This document shows positions 6,034-12,683 of a stretch of DNA of 12,683 bases, one piece after another (within the stretch, counting starts at the first letter, position 1; every line of letters begins with the position of its first letter). Source of the DNA: CAZWRK01 sp964635875 (GTDB lineage: Bacteria; Pseudomonadota; Gammaproteobacteria; Burkholderiales; Aquaspirillaceae). The translations under genes and the position numbers were made by a program. The notes under the pieces were generated by a model, which was given only the letters and a program-made list of their open reading frames with translations, was not told the DNA's origin and did no database searches. The stretch spans positions 1-12,683 of the forward strand of contig CAZWRK010000117.1 of NCBI GenBank assembly GCA_964635875.1. Reading direction: 5' to 3'.

Positions 6034-7851
6034 ATGAATCGCTACCCGCTCTGGAAATACCTTCTGATTGCGGCAGTGCTGCTGGTCAGCGCAATCTACA
6101 CCTTGCCGAATTTTTATGGTGAAAGCCCGGCAGTACAGATTTCGACCACCCGCTCTGCCCTTGCCATCGACACCGCCCTGATGGGCCGCGTCGAAGCCGC
6201 CCTCAAACAAAAAGGACTTGAGCCTAACGGGATTTTTCTCGATGGCACGAGCTTAAAAGTCCGGCTAAAAGACAACGAAAGCCAGCTCAAAGCCAAAGAT
6301 GCGATTCAAGAAGCGATTGGCGACAACTACATCGTTGCCCTCAATCTGCTGTCCTCCTCGCCCGAATGGCTGACACGCATCAAAGCACACCCGATGTTCC
6401 TCGGGCTTGATTTGCGTGGTGGCGTTCACTTCCTGCTCGAAGTGGACATGAAAGCCGCGGCAGACAAAACCCTCGAACGCTACGCAGGGGACATTCGCCG
6501 CGAACTGCGTGATAAAAAAATCCGTTACGGCAGCATTCGTCGCAGTGCCGACGCCCTCGAAATCGCCGTTCGTGACGAAGCCATGCTGACCCGCGTCGAA
6601 GAGATTATCCGAGGCCAACTCTCGCACCTCACGATCAAAGCGGACAATGAACGCCACGTGTTGCGCGTCAGCTTGAGCGAAGTCGACATTCAAAAAATTC
6701 AAACCGACGCCATCCGCCAAAACATCACCACGCTCCATAACCGCGTGAATGAACTGGGTGTGGCCGAGCCGGTGATTCAGCAATCCGGCCCGAACCGGAT
6801 CGTCGTGCAGTTACCTGGCGTACAAGACACCGCAAAAGCCAAAGACATTCTTGGCCGCACCGCAACACTCGAAGTGCGCATGGTCGAAGATGACTCCGCC
6901 AAAATGGCCGAAGCATTGTCTGGCGTCATTCCTGTCGGCTACGAACTCCTCGACGAAGCCACCAGCCGCGGCCCACAAAAAATTCTCGTCAAAAAAGATG
7001 TTGAGCTGACTGGCGACAACATCAACGATGCCCAACCCGGCTTTGACGAAAATGGCACGGCAGCCGTTCACATCAACCTCGACTCGACCGGCGCGTCGAT
7101 CTTCCGCCAAGTCACCGCTGACAATATTGGCAAGCGCATGGCGATGATTCTGGTCGAAAAAGGCAAAGCCGAAGTTGTCACCGCGCCGGTGATTCGCGCC
7201 GAAATTGGCGGCGGACGGGTGCAAATTTCCGGTTCAATGAGCGCAGCAGAAGCCAACGATGTGTCCTTGCTTCTCCGTGCAGGCTCGCTGGCTGCGCCGA
7301 TGAGCATCATTGAAGAGCGCACCGTCGGCCCAAGCCTTGGTAAAGAAAACATCGAAAAAGGCTTCCACTCCACACTCTGGGGTTTTGCCCTGATCGCCGT
7401 GTTCATGATGATTTACTACCGCGTGTTTGGCGTGATCTCGGTCTTGGCGCTGGGTTCCAACCTGCTGATGCTGGTCTCGCTGCTGTCGATGCTGCAAGCG
7501 ACACTCACCCTGCCGGGGATCGCGGCGATTGCGCTCACCCTCGGCATGGCGATTGATGCCAACGTGTTGATTAACGAACGGGTCCGTGAAGAAATTCGCA
7601 ACGGCGTTCCGCCTCAATCGGCGATTAAAGCCGGCTATGAACACGCCTGGGCCACGATTTTGGATTCGAATATCACCACCCTGATTGCGGGCTTGGCCTT
7701 GCTGATTTTCGGCTCGGGTCCGGTTCGTGGCTTTGCCGTGGTGCATTGCTTGGGGATTTTGACCTCGATGTTCTCGGCGGTCTTGGTCTCGCGCGGCTTT
7801 GTGAATCTGTTCTATGGCTCACGTCGTCGTCTGACTTCGCTTTCAGTTTAA
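6034..7851 (+). CDS. secD: Protein translocase subunit SecD
   Basis: SecD works with SecF in the inner membrane, using the proton gradient to pull preproteins out on the periplasmic side. From the ATG at 6034 the product is 605 aa, close to the 615 of E. coli. It has TM1 at about residues 6-25 (LWKYLLIAAVLLVSAIYTLP), the GLDLRGGVHFLLEVD motif at about 123-137, a large periplasmic P1 region, and a membrane block from about 445 onward with GMAIDANVLINERVREE at about 504-520. An in-frame ATG at 5965 would add 23 residues, but those look unlike SecD and their DNA forms the hairpin at 5968-5994. The chosen start matches the family N-terminus MNRYPLWKY. No ribosome site is visible before it. secF follows after 12 nt. 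Confidence 0.97.
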   Translation: MNRYPLWKYLLIAAVLLVSAIYTLPNFYGESPAVQISTTRSALAIDTALMGRVEAALKQKGLEPNGIFLDGTSLKVRLKDNESQLKAKDAIQEAIGDNYIVALNLLSSSPEWLTRIKAHPMFLGLDLRGGVHFLLEVDMKAAADKTLERYAGDIRRELRDKKIRYGSIRRSADALEIAVRDEAMLTRVEEIIRGQLSHLTIKADNERHVLRVSLSEVDIQKIQTDAIRQNITTLHNRVNELGVAEPVIQQSGPNRIVVQLPGVQDTAKAKDILGRTATLEVRMVEDDSAKMAEALSGVIPVGYELLDEATSRGPQKILVKKDVELTGDNINDAQPGFDENGTAAVHINLDSTGASIFRQVTADNIGKRMAMILVEKGKAEVVTAPVIRAEIGGGRVQISGSMSAAEANDVSLLLRAGSLAAPMSIIEERTVGPSLGKENIEKGFHSTLWGFALIAVFMMIYYRVFGVISVLALGSNLLMLVSLLSMLQATLTLPGIAAIALTLGMAIDANVLINERVREEIRNGVPPQSAIKAGYEHAWATILDSNITTLIAGLALLIFGSGPVRGFAVVHCLGILTSMFSAVLVSRGFVNLFYGSRRRLTSLSV

Positions 7852-7863
7852 GGAGAGACTGCG

Positions 7864-8793
7864 ATGGAATTATTCCACATTAAAAAAGACATCCCGTTCA
7901 TGAGCTACGGCAAGCTCACCACGGCGATTTCCTTGCTGACCTTCGTGCTGGCGGTGTTTTTTCTGGCGACAAAAGGCCTGAATTTCTCCGTGGAATTTAC
8001 CGGCGGCACGGTGATGGAGGTGCAATACAGCCAAGCCGCGAACATGGAAAAAGTTCGCACGCAAATCAATAGCCTCAACCTCGGCGAAGCCTCGGTACAA
8101 AACTTGGGCACCACGCGCGATGTGTTGATCCGTCTGCCAAACATCAAAGATAAAAGCAGCGCCCAGCTATCGAATGATGTGCTCAACGTGCTCAAAGCCG
8201 ACAACACCCAAGTCGAAGTACGTAAAGTCGAATTTGTCGGACCTCAAGTCGGCAAAGAGCTGATCGAAAGCGGCCTGACCGCACTGAGCTTGGTGATTTT
8301 GGGCATCGTCTTGTATTTGGCGATGCGCTTTGAATGGCGTTTTGCCGTTTCAGCGATCATCGCCAACTTGCACGATGTCGTGATTATTTTGGGCTGCTTT
8401 GCGCTGTTTCAGTGGGAGTTTTCCCTCACAGTATTAGCCGCCGTTTTAGCGGTACTGGGCTACTCGGTCAACGAATCGGTCGTGGTCTTTGACCGCATCC
8501 GCGAAAATTTCCGCAAGATCCGCACCGGCACGGTTCCCGAAATTATTGATAACGCGATCACCGCCACCATGAGCCGAACCATCATCACCCACGGTTCCAC
8601 CGAGGCGATGGTGTTGGCGATGCTGATTTTTGGCGGCCCGAGCCTGCATTACTTTGCTTTGGCGCTCACCATCGGCATTGTGTTCGGGATTTATTCTTCG
8701 GTACTGGTCGCTAGCCCGCTGCTGCTCTTTTTGGGCGTTTCACGCGAAAACTTGGTGAAACCGAAAAAAGTCAAAGAAGAAGCGGTGGTGTAA
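7864..8793 (+). CDS. secF: Protein translocase subunit SecF
   Basis: SecF is the partner of SecD in the proton-driven SecDF complex of the inner membrane. The 309-aa product is near full length (E. coli 323). TM1 lies at about residues 16-36, followed by the conserved NFSVEFTGGTVMEVQY, a short periplasmic domain, and a membrane block with GYSVNESVVVFDRIREN at about 199-215. E. coli has ND where NE appears here; I believe NES is usual in betaproteobacteria. AAGGAG sits 8 nt before the ATG. The gene ends the tgt-yajC-secDF series, as two hairpins follow, the second a full terminator. Confidence 0.98.
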   Translation: MELFHIKKDIPFMSYGKLTTAISLLTFVLAVFFLATKGLNFSVEFTGGTVMEVQYSQAANMEKVRTQINSLNLGEASVQNLGTTRDVLIRLPNIKDKSSAQLSNDVLNVLKADNTQVEVRKVEFVGPQVGKELIESGLTALSLVILGIVLYLAMRFEWRFAVSAIIANLHDVVIILGCFALFQWEFSLTVLAAVLAVLGYSVNESVVVFDRIRENFRKIRTGTVPEIIDNAITATMSRTIITHGSTEAMVLAMLIFGGPSLHYFALALTIGIVFGIYSSVLVASPLLLFLGVSRENLVKPKKVKEEAVV

Positions 8794-8801
8794 AGACCCA
8801 A

Positions 8802-8827
8802 GATGCCGTGGCCCACGCTACGGCATC
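8802..8827 (+). other. Hairpin directly after secF
   Basis: GATGCCGT pairs perfectly with ACGGCATC, with two further inner pairs possible, beginning 8 nt after the secF stop. No T tract follows. With the terminator 26 nt downstream it forms a two-hairpin 3' end, and it may protect the secF mRNA end. Confidence 0.5.
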
Positions 8828-8853
8828 ACACCCTCGCTATTAAGTCTCCTCTC

Positions 8854-8888
8854 AGCTGGCAGCCTCACACTGTCAGCTTTATTTTTTG
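8854..8888 (+). terminator. Rho-independent terminator between secF and dedA
   Basis: AGCTGGCAG and CTGTCAGCT form a 9-bp stem (one G-U pair) around a 7-nt loop, followed by TTATTTTTT. It is the best-formed terminator in the window for a plus-strand gene. It ends only 12 nt before the dedA start codon, which leaves no space for a separate dedA promoter after it. Confidence 0.85.
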
Positions 8889-8900
8889 GATCGCGAATTC

Positions 8901-9548
8901 ATGGACATCATCACGTTTCTTATCGACTTTATCTTGCACATCGACCGCCACCTTGCCGAGCTTGCGGTGACGTATGGCGTCTGGCTATTTGCGATTCTGT
9001 TTTTAATTATTTTTTGTGAAACCGGTCTGGTTGTGATGCCATTTTTGCCGGGAGATTCTTTGCTGTTTGTCACCGGCGCGATTGCCGCCAGCGGCGCATT
9101 TGATGTGCATTTGATGGTTTTGACTTTGATTATTGCGGCCATTTTGGGCGACACCCTGAACTATCACATCGGCAAAGCGGTTGGTCTTAAAGTATTTGAC
9201 CGCCCGAATTCACGGATTTTCAAACGCGAATACCTTGATAAAACCCATGCGTTTTACGAAAAACATGGCGGAAAAACCATTATCTTTGCGCGATTTGCCC
9301 CGATCGTGCGCACCTTTGCGCCTTTTGTCGCAGGCGTCGGCGCGATGAGCTATACACGCTTTCTGTCATACAACGTCATCGGCGCAGTGCTCTGGGTGAC
9401 AAGTTTTTGCTATGCCGGTTACTTTTTCGGCGCGCTGCCGTTTATTAAGCAAAATTTGAGTGTCTTGATCTTAGCGATTGTGGTGGTGTCATTCTTGCCG
9501 GGCGTGATCGAAGTCATCCGCCAACGTCGCCTCAGCACCCGTAGCTAA
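8901..9548 (+). CDS. dedA: DedA family inner-membrane protein
   Basis: DedA proteins are inner-membrane proteins of the VTT/SNARE-associated group, linked to undecaprenyl-phosphate and lipid recycling and to proton-dependent membrane upkeep. The 215-aa product resembles E. coli DedA over its full length (MDIITFLIDFILHIDRHLAE; FCETGLVVMPFLPGDSLLF; YLDKTHAFYEKHGGKTIIFA; PIVRTFAPFVAGVGAM; LPGVIEVIR). Residues known to matter in E. coli YqjA are present: E40, D52 in FLPGD, R131 and R137. The ATG at 8901 gives the family start MDIITFL; an in-frame TTG at 8886 lies inside the terminator T tract and is rejected. The ribosome site is weak (GGA). The stop is 1 nt before mutL, so translation is probably coupled. 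Confidence 0.95.
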   Translation: MDIITFLIDFILHIDRHLAELAVTYGVWLFAILFLIIFCETGLVVMPFLPGDSLLFVTGAIAASGAFDVHLMVLTLIIAAILGDTLNYHIGKAVGLKVFDRPNSRIFKREYLDKTHAFYEKHGGKTIIFARFAPIVRTFAPFVAGVGAMSYTRFLSYNVIGAVLWVTSFCYAGYFFGALPFIKQNLSVLILAIVVVSFLPGVIEVIRQRRLSTRS

Positions 9549-9549
9549 T

Positions 9550-11380
9550 ATGTCCCGCATTTATAAACTCCCTGAACTGCTGATCAGTCAAATTGCGGCA
9601 GGCGAGGTGGTTGAACGCCCCGCCTCCGCGCTCAAGGAACTGCTGGAAAACAGTCTAGATTCTGGCGCACAAACCATTCAGATTGACCTCAGCGAGGGCG
9701 GCACGCGCCTGATTCGGGTCAGCGATGATGGGCAGGGCATTGCGCCAGAAGATCTCGCGCTCGCACTCGACCGCCACGCCACCAGCAAAATCACTTGCCT
9801 TGAAGATTTGGAGCACGTCGGAACGCTTGGATTTCGCGGCGAAGGCTTGGCGTCGATTGCATCGGTGTCGCGCCTCACCTTGATGAGCCGCACCGACGGG
9901 ATGGAGCATGGCTGGCAAATCATCGCCGACAACGGCGCACTGAGCGAAGCAACGCCAATCCCGCATGATTTTGGAACCACAGTCGAAGTCGCCGATCTCT
10001 ATTTCAACGTTCCGGCGCGGCGCAAATTTCTCAAAAGCGTCAATACCGAATACGGGCACTGCGCCGCGATGTGCGAACGTCTTGCGTTGGCGTGGCCGCA
10101 TATTGCATGGGTTTTGCGGCATAACGGCAAAACCGTATGGCGATTACCCGCAGAGTCCAGTGCCAGCCGGATCACACGTTTGCTGGGTGCGGATTTTATG
10201 GACAGCGCTTTGCCGGTGGAAGCGGCGGCAGGACCGCTGGTTTTGCAAGGCTTTGCCGGACACCCAACGCTATCGAAAGCCAGCCGCGACGCGCAATATT
10301 GTTTTGTGAATGGCCGCTTTGTCCGTGACAAATTGCTGCAACACGCGATTCGCCAAGCTTATCGCGATGTACTGCACCACGAGCGTCATCCGAGCTACGC
10401 CTTGTTTTTACAGCTGCCCGCCGAGCAGGTGGATGTGAATGTCCACCCGACCAAAATCGAAGTCCGTTTTCGAGAATCGCAAGCCTTACATCGCTTTATG
10501 TATCACGCTCTCGAACGCGCCTTGGCGGTGACGAAAGCGGGAGCCAGCACGAACACTCCGACAGACATANNNNNNNNNNNNNNNNNNNNNNNNNNNNNNN
10601 NNNNNNNNNNNNNNNNNNNNNNNNNNNNNNNNNNNNNNNNNNNNNNNNNNNNNNNNNNNNNNNNNNNNNGCCGGGTTAAAGCATTACGAGGCGCTGTTTG
10701 CACCGCCGCCCGCCCGCGATGAAGCGCTGTTCTCTTTTCCAGATTTACCGCCCAAAATGGCCACCGACCTGCCCGAACCGTCCGCTTCGGGCTTGCCGCC
10801 GCTGGGCTTTGCGCTAGGGCAATTGCATGGCGTGTATATTTTGGCGCAAAGCGAAACCGGCTTGGTGGTGGTCGATATGCATGCGGCGCATGAACGGATT
10901 GTGTACGAGCGCCTGAAAAACACCCGACAGCAGTCAAGCGCCCTGACCAGCCAACCGCTGCTGATTCCGGTCAGTTTGAGCGCGAGTCGCCACGAAATTG
11001 CCGCCGCCGAACAGTATCAAACCGAACTCGCCGAGCTTGGTTTTGAACTGAGTGTGTTGAGTGGCAGCCAATTGGCGGTGCGCGCCTTGCCCGCACTCTT
11101 GGGCAAAGCCGATCCGGTCGCTTTAATTCGGGCGGTACTGGAAGAGTTGCAGACCTATGGCAGCAGCCAAGCGCTGCGAGATCAACACGATCAGCTCCTT
11201 GCGACGATGGCTTGTCATGGCGCAGTGCGCGCCAATCGCCCGCTGACTTTGCCCGAAATGAACGCGCTGTTACGTGACATGGAAAACACCGAGCGTTCGG
11301 GGCAGTGCAATCATGGCCGACCGACGTGGTTTCGCTTCAGCATGAAAGAATTGGATCAATTTTTCTTAAGGGGGCGTTGA
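9550..11380 (+). CDS. mutL: DNA mismatch repair protein MutL (interrupted by assembly gap)
   Basis: MutL is the ATPase that links MutS mismatch recognition to strand cutting. The first 340 residues (9550-10569) hold the GHKL ATPase: E30 and N34 in ELLENSLDSGA, DDGQGI at 59-64, ATSKI, and GFRGEGLASI at 94-103 (many relatives have GEAL). After 100 N, the C-terminal 236 residues (10670-11380) carry QLHGVYILAQ, the endonuclease-type motif DMHAAHERIVYE, ACHGAVRANRP and QCNHGRPTWFRF. E. coli MutL lacks this motif and relies on MutH; MutL proteins with it usually nick DNA themselves. The two halves are both open but in different frames across the N run. The gene is probably intact, with an N run of the wrong length. 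What is lost is the flexible linker. Confidence 0.93.
10570..10669. other. Assembly gap of 100 N inside mutL
   Basis: Exactly 100 N fill this stretch. The mutL reading frame before it ends on a full codon at 10569, and the frame after it starts on a full codon at 10670. A true gap must therefore be a multiple of 3, which 100 is not. The number looks like the customary placeholder for a gap of unknown size. Any call that crosses it is unreliable. Confidence 0.98.
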
Positions 11381-11381
11381 G

Positions 11382-12332
11382 ATGACGCAACAGACGACAC
11401 CGACGCCGGCGGTCTTTTTGATGGGCCCGACGGCGAGCGGCAAAACGGGCTTGGCCTTGGCGTTAGCAGAACGGTTCGCGGTGGAGATTATCAGCGTTGA
11501 TTCGGCGCTGGTGTATCAGGATATGGATATCGGCACCGCCAAGCCGTCGGCGGCAGAACAGGCGCGCTGCCCGCATCACTTGATCGACCTCATCAGCCCG
11601 ATGGAAAGCTATTCTGCCGCGCAGTTTTACGCAGATGCGCACGAGCGCATTCAGGACATTACCCGCCGCGGCAAGCTCCCGCTTTTGGTCGGCGGGACGA
11701 TGCTGTATTTCAAAGCGTTGGAAGAGGGTTTGTCGAACCTGCCGCCTGCCGATCCAAATTTGCGCGCGCAAATCGAAGCGGATGCCGCCATCACCGGCTG
11801 GCCGACGCAACATGCGCGCCTCATGGCGCTCGACCCGATCACCGCCGCCCGCCTTGCACCCAACGATTCGCAGCGCATTCAGCGCGCACTCGAAGTGTGT
11901 ATTTTGAGCGGCCAAGCGATGTCGGCCCTGCTTGGTCAGCGCCAAAACGATCAACCAACGCTGAATATTCTCAAGCTCGCACTGCAACCCTCCGATCGCC
12001 TTGCGCTTCATGCCCGCATTGATACCCGCTTTCGGGGGATGCTGGAGGCGGATTTTGTACGCGAGGTCGAAATTTTGCGCCGGAATTATCCGGAACTCAC
12101 GCCGGATCATCCGTCGATGCGGTGCGTCGGGTATCGTCAGGCGTGGTCGTATTTGGAAGATGAAATAGACCGTGAAACGTTTATTGCCCAAGGCGTCGCC
12201 GCCACACGCCAACTGTGCAAACGCCAATTGACATGGCTGCGCTCGATGCCGGATTTGCAGACGCTGGATTGCCTAGAGGCGAATCTGGTTGATCCGGCGG
12301 AGCAGGTTATTCGGGAGTGGCTGGGAAAATGA
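11382..12332 (+). CDS. miaA: tRNA dimethylallyltransferase
   Basis: MiaA moves a dimethylallyl group onto the N6 of A37 next to the anticodon in tRNAs that read UNN codons. The 316-aa product is full length. The P-loop is GPTASGKT (residues 15-22), followed by D40 in VDSALVYQDMDIGTAKP, YSAAQFYADAHE, LLVGGTMLYFKALEEGLS and SMRCVGYRQAWSYL near the C-terminus. Its ATG lies 1 nt after the mutL stop, with AAGGGGG in the end of mutL as ribosome site. mutL-miaA is a common pair in proteobacteria. hfq, often the next gene, is absent here, and no terminator is seen after miaA before an AT-rich accessory-like stretch. Confidence 0.98.
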   Translation: MTQQTTPTPAVFLMGPTASGKTGLALALAERFAVEIISVDSALVYQDMDIGTAKPSAAEQARCPHHLIDLISPMESYSAAQFYADAHERIQDITRRGKLPLLVGGTMLYFKALEEGLSNLPPADPNLRAQIEADAAITGWPTQHARLMALDPITAARLAPNDSQRIQRALEVCILSGQAMSALLGQRQNDQPTLNILKLALQPSDRLALHARIDTRFRGMLEADFVREVEILRRNYPELTPDHPSMRCVGYRQAWSYLEDEIDRETFIAQGVAATRQLCKRQLTWLRSMPDLQTLDCLEANLVDPAEQVIREWLGK

Positions 12333-12370
12333 AGCATCCGAGGGAGGAAAACTGCTAGCAATCCCGTTTG

Positions 12371-12422
12371 CTTGTGTATTTCGCGGCTTGTGTATTTCGC
12401 GGCTTGTGTATTTCGCGGCTTG
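12371..12422 (+). repeat. 16-bp tandem repeat, 3.25 copies
   Basis: The unit CTTGTGTATTTCGCGG occurs three times without a mismatch (12371-12386, 12387-12402, 12403-12418), followed by the first four bases of a fourth copy. Its core TGTGTATTTC appears once more at 12512-12521 in a diverged copy (CACG in place of CGCG), just ahead of the ORF at 12555. The unit is not a multiple of three and codes for nothing I can support. It could be a polymorphic tandem repeat or a set of protein-binding sites. Confidence 0.9.
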
Positions 12423-12482
12423 CATAAATCCATGTTTTGAAAACAGATAGATAACCAAAAGCATGGGGCCATGTTATGCACA

Positions 12483-12511
12483 TTGATTGATTTAATATGC
12501 GCGTGTACAAG
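12483..12511 (+). promoter_or_regulatory. Possible promoter of the ORF at 12555
   Basis: TTGATT (12483-12488) and TACAAG (12506-12511) lie 17 nt apart, each matching the sigma-70 consensus at 4 of 6 positions. The -10 box abuts the diverged repeat copy at 12512-12521, so a protein bound there could block transcription. The match is weak and the region is AT-rich. Confidence 0.3.
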
Positions 12512-12554
12512 TGTGTATTTCACGTCATACGTTTTGCCTGGGAGTCAATTCGCA

Positions 12555-12683
12555 ATGTCAGCCTACAGCAATAAGTATGAAGAGTTTTTATTTCACAGGA
12601 TTGATAATTCAGATTTGCTGACAGGCTTTGTTATTGGTCACTTAGTGATTGAACACCTTCTTGAAGAGATAATTCTAACTTAC
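12555..12683 (+). CDS. Unrecognised protein, N-terminal 43 residues
   Basis: I do not recognise this protein. The reading frame is open from ATG 12555 to the edge of the window. It begins MSAYSNKYEEFLFHRI and continues with DLLTGFVIGHLVIEHLLEEI. The visible part looks helical, with a mixed hydrophobic and acidic second helix; this loosely recalls small all-helical HEPN-like proteins, but that is only an impression. GGGAG (12540-12544) lies 10 nt before the ATG. Its codons are visibly richer in A and T (TTT, TTA, AAT, GAT, ATT) than those of the miaA side, which suggests a separate origin. No neighbour beyond it is visible. Confidence 0.6.
   Translation, partial: MSAYSNKYEEFLFHRIDNSDLLTGFVIGHLVIEHLLEEIILTY

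Noticed and set aside
8886..8900. A longer DedA from the TTG at 8886
   Set aside because: The TTG lies in the T tract of a terminator, and the ATG at 8901 gives the exact start seen in E. coli DedA.
10503..10937. A minus-strand open frame running through the N stretch
   Set aside because: It is created by the unknown bases, is antisense to mutL, and has no independent support.
11463..12227. A 254-codon open frame on the minus strand inside miaA
   Set aside because: It lies wholly antisense to a full-length MiaA with all motifs, has no ribosome site or recognisable domain, and follows from the codon bias of miaA.
12462..12473. Inverted repeat CATGG-GG-CCATG downstream of miaA
   Set aside because: The 2-nt loop is too small for a stable hairpin and no T tract follows; it could be a short protein-binding palindrome, but nothing supports that.
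1..12683. CRISPR arrays, insertion sequences, Neisseria-type DNA uptake sequences, or a defence system
   Set aside because: No spaced repeats, transposase, terminal inverted repeats or GCCGTCTGAA-type words were seen on reading both strands; the only repeat array has no spacers.

Overview
The window is a block of core bacterial housekeeping genes, about 50-55% GC by eye, with two divergent clusters and one AT-rich accessory edge on the right. Protein details suggest a betaproteobacterium, perhaps near Neisseriales: SecD starts MNRYPLWKYLL, ThrS has an NCPCH zinc motif, SecF has GYSVNES, MutL keeps the endonuclease-type DMHAAHERIVYE motif, and DedA closely resembles E. coli DedA. This placement rests on remembered family features, not on a search, and is only moderately secure.

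Left half, minus strand (read right to left): tRNA-Val(GAC), a possible 10-aa leader peptide, a rho-independent terminator, thrS, infC (apparent AUA start), rpmI, rplT, a second terminator, then pheS, which runs off the left edge. This is the classic translation operon. Its gaps hold structures of the kind expected for control: a terminator ahead of thrS, alternative hairpins ahead of rpmI, and a terminator between rplT and pheS.

Middle, plus strand: from the divergent region at about 4263-4400, tgt (queuosine tRNA modification) is followed by yajC, secD and secF (accessory part of the Sec translocon). secF is followed by a strong terminator.

Right half, plus strand: dedA, mutL and miaA are packed with 1-nt gaps. 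mutL is interrupted by exactly 100 N, and its two halves are in different frames across the N run, so the gap length is a placeholder. After miaA there is a 222-bp spacer with a 16-bp tandem repeat, then an unrecognised AT-rich ORF running off the right edge.

I did not find a clearly new multi-gene system. The observations most worth checking are the thrS leader, the infC start codon with the infC-rpmI leader, the terminator set directly against dedA, and the repeat plus unknown ORF at the right edge, which looks like the start of an accessory region.
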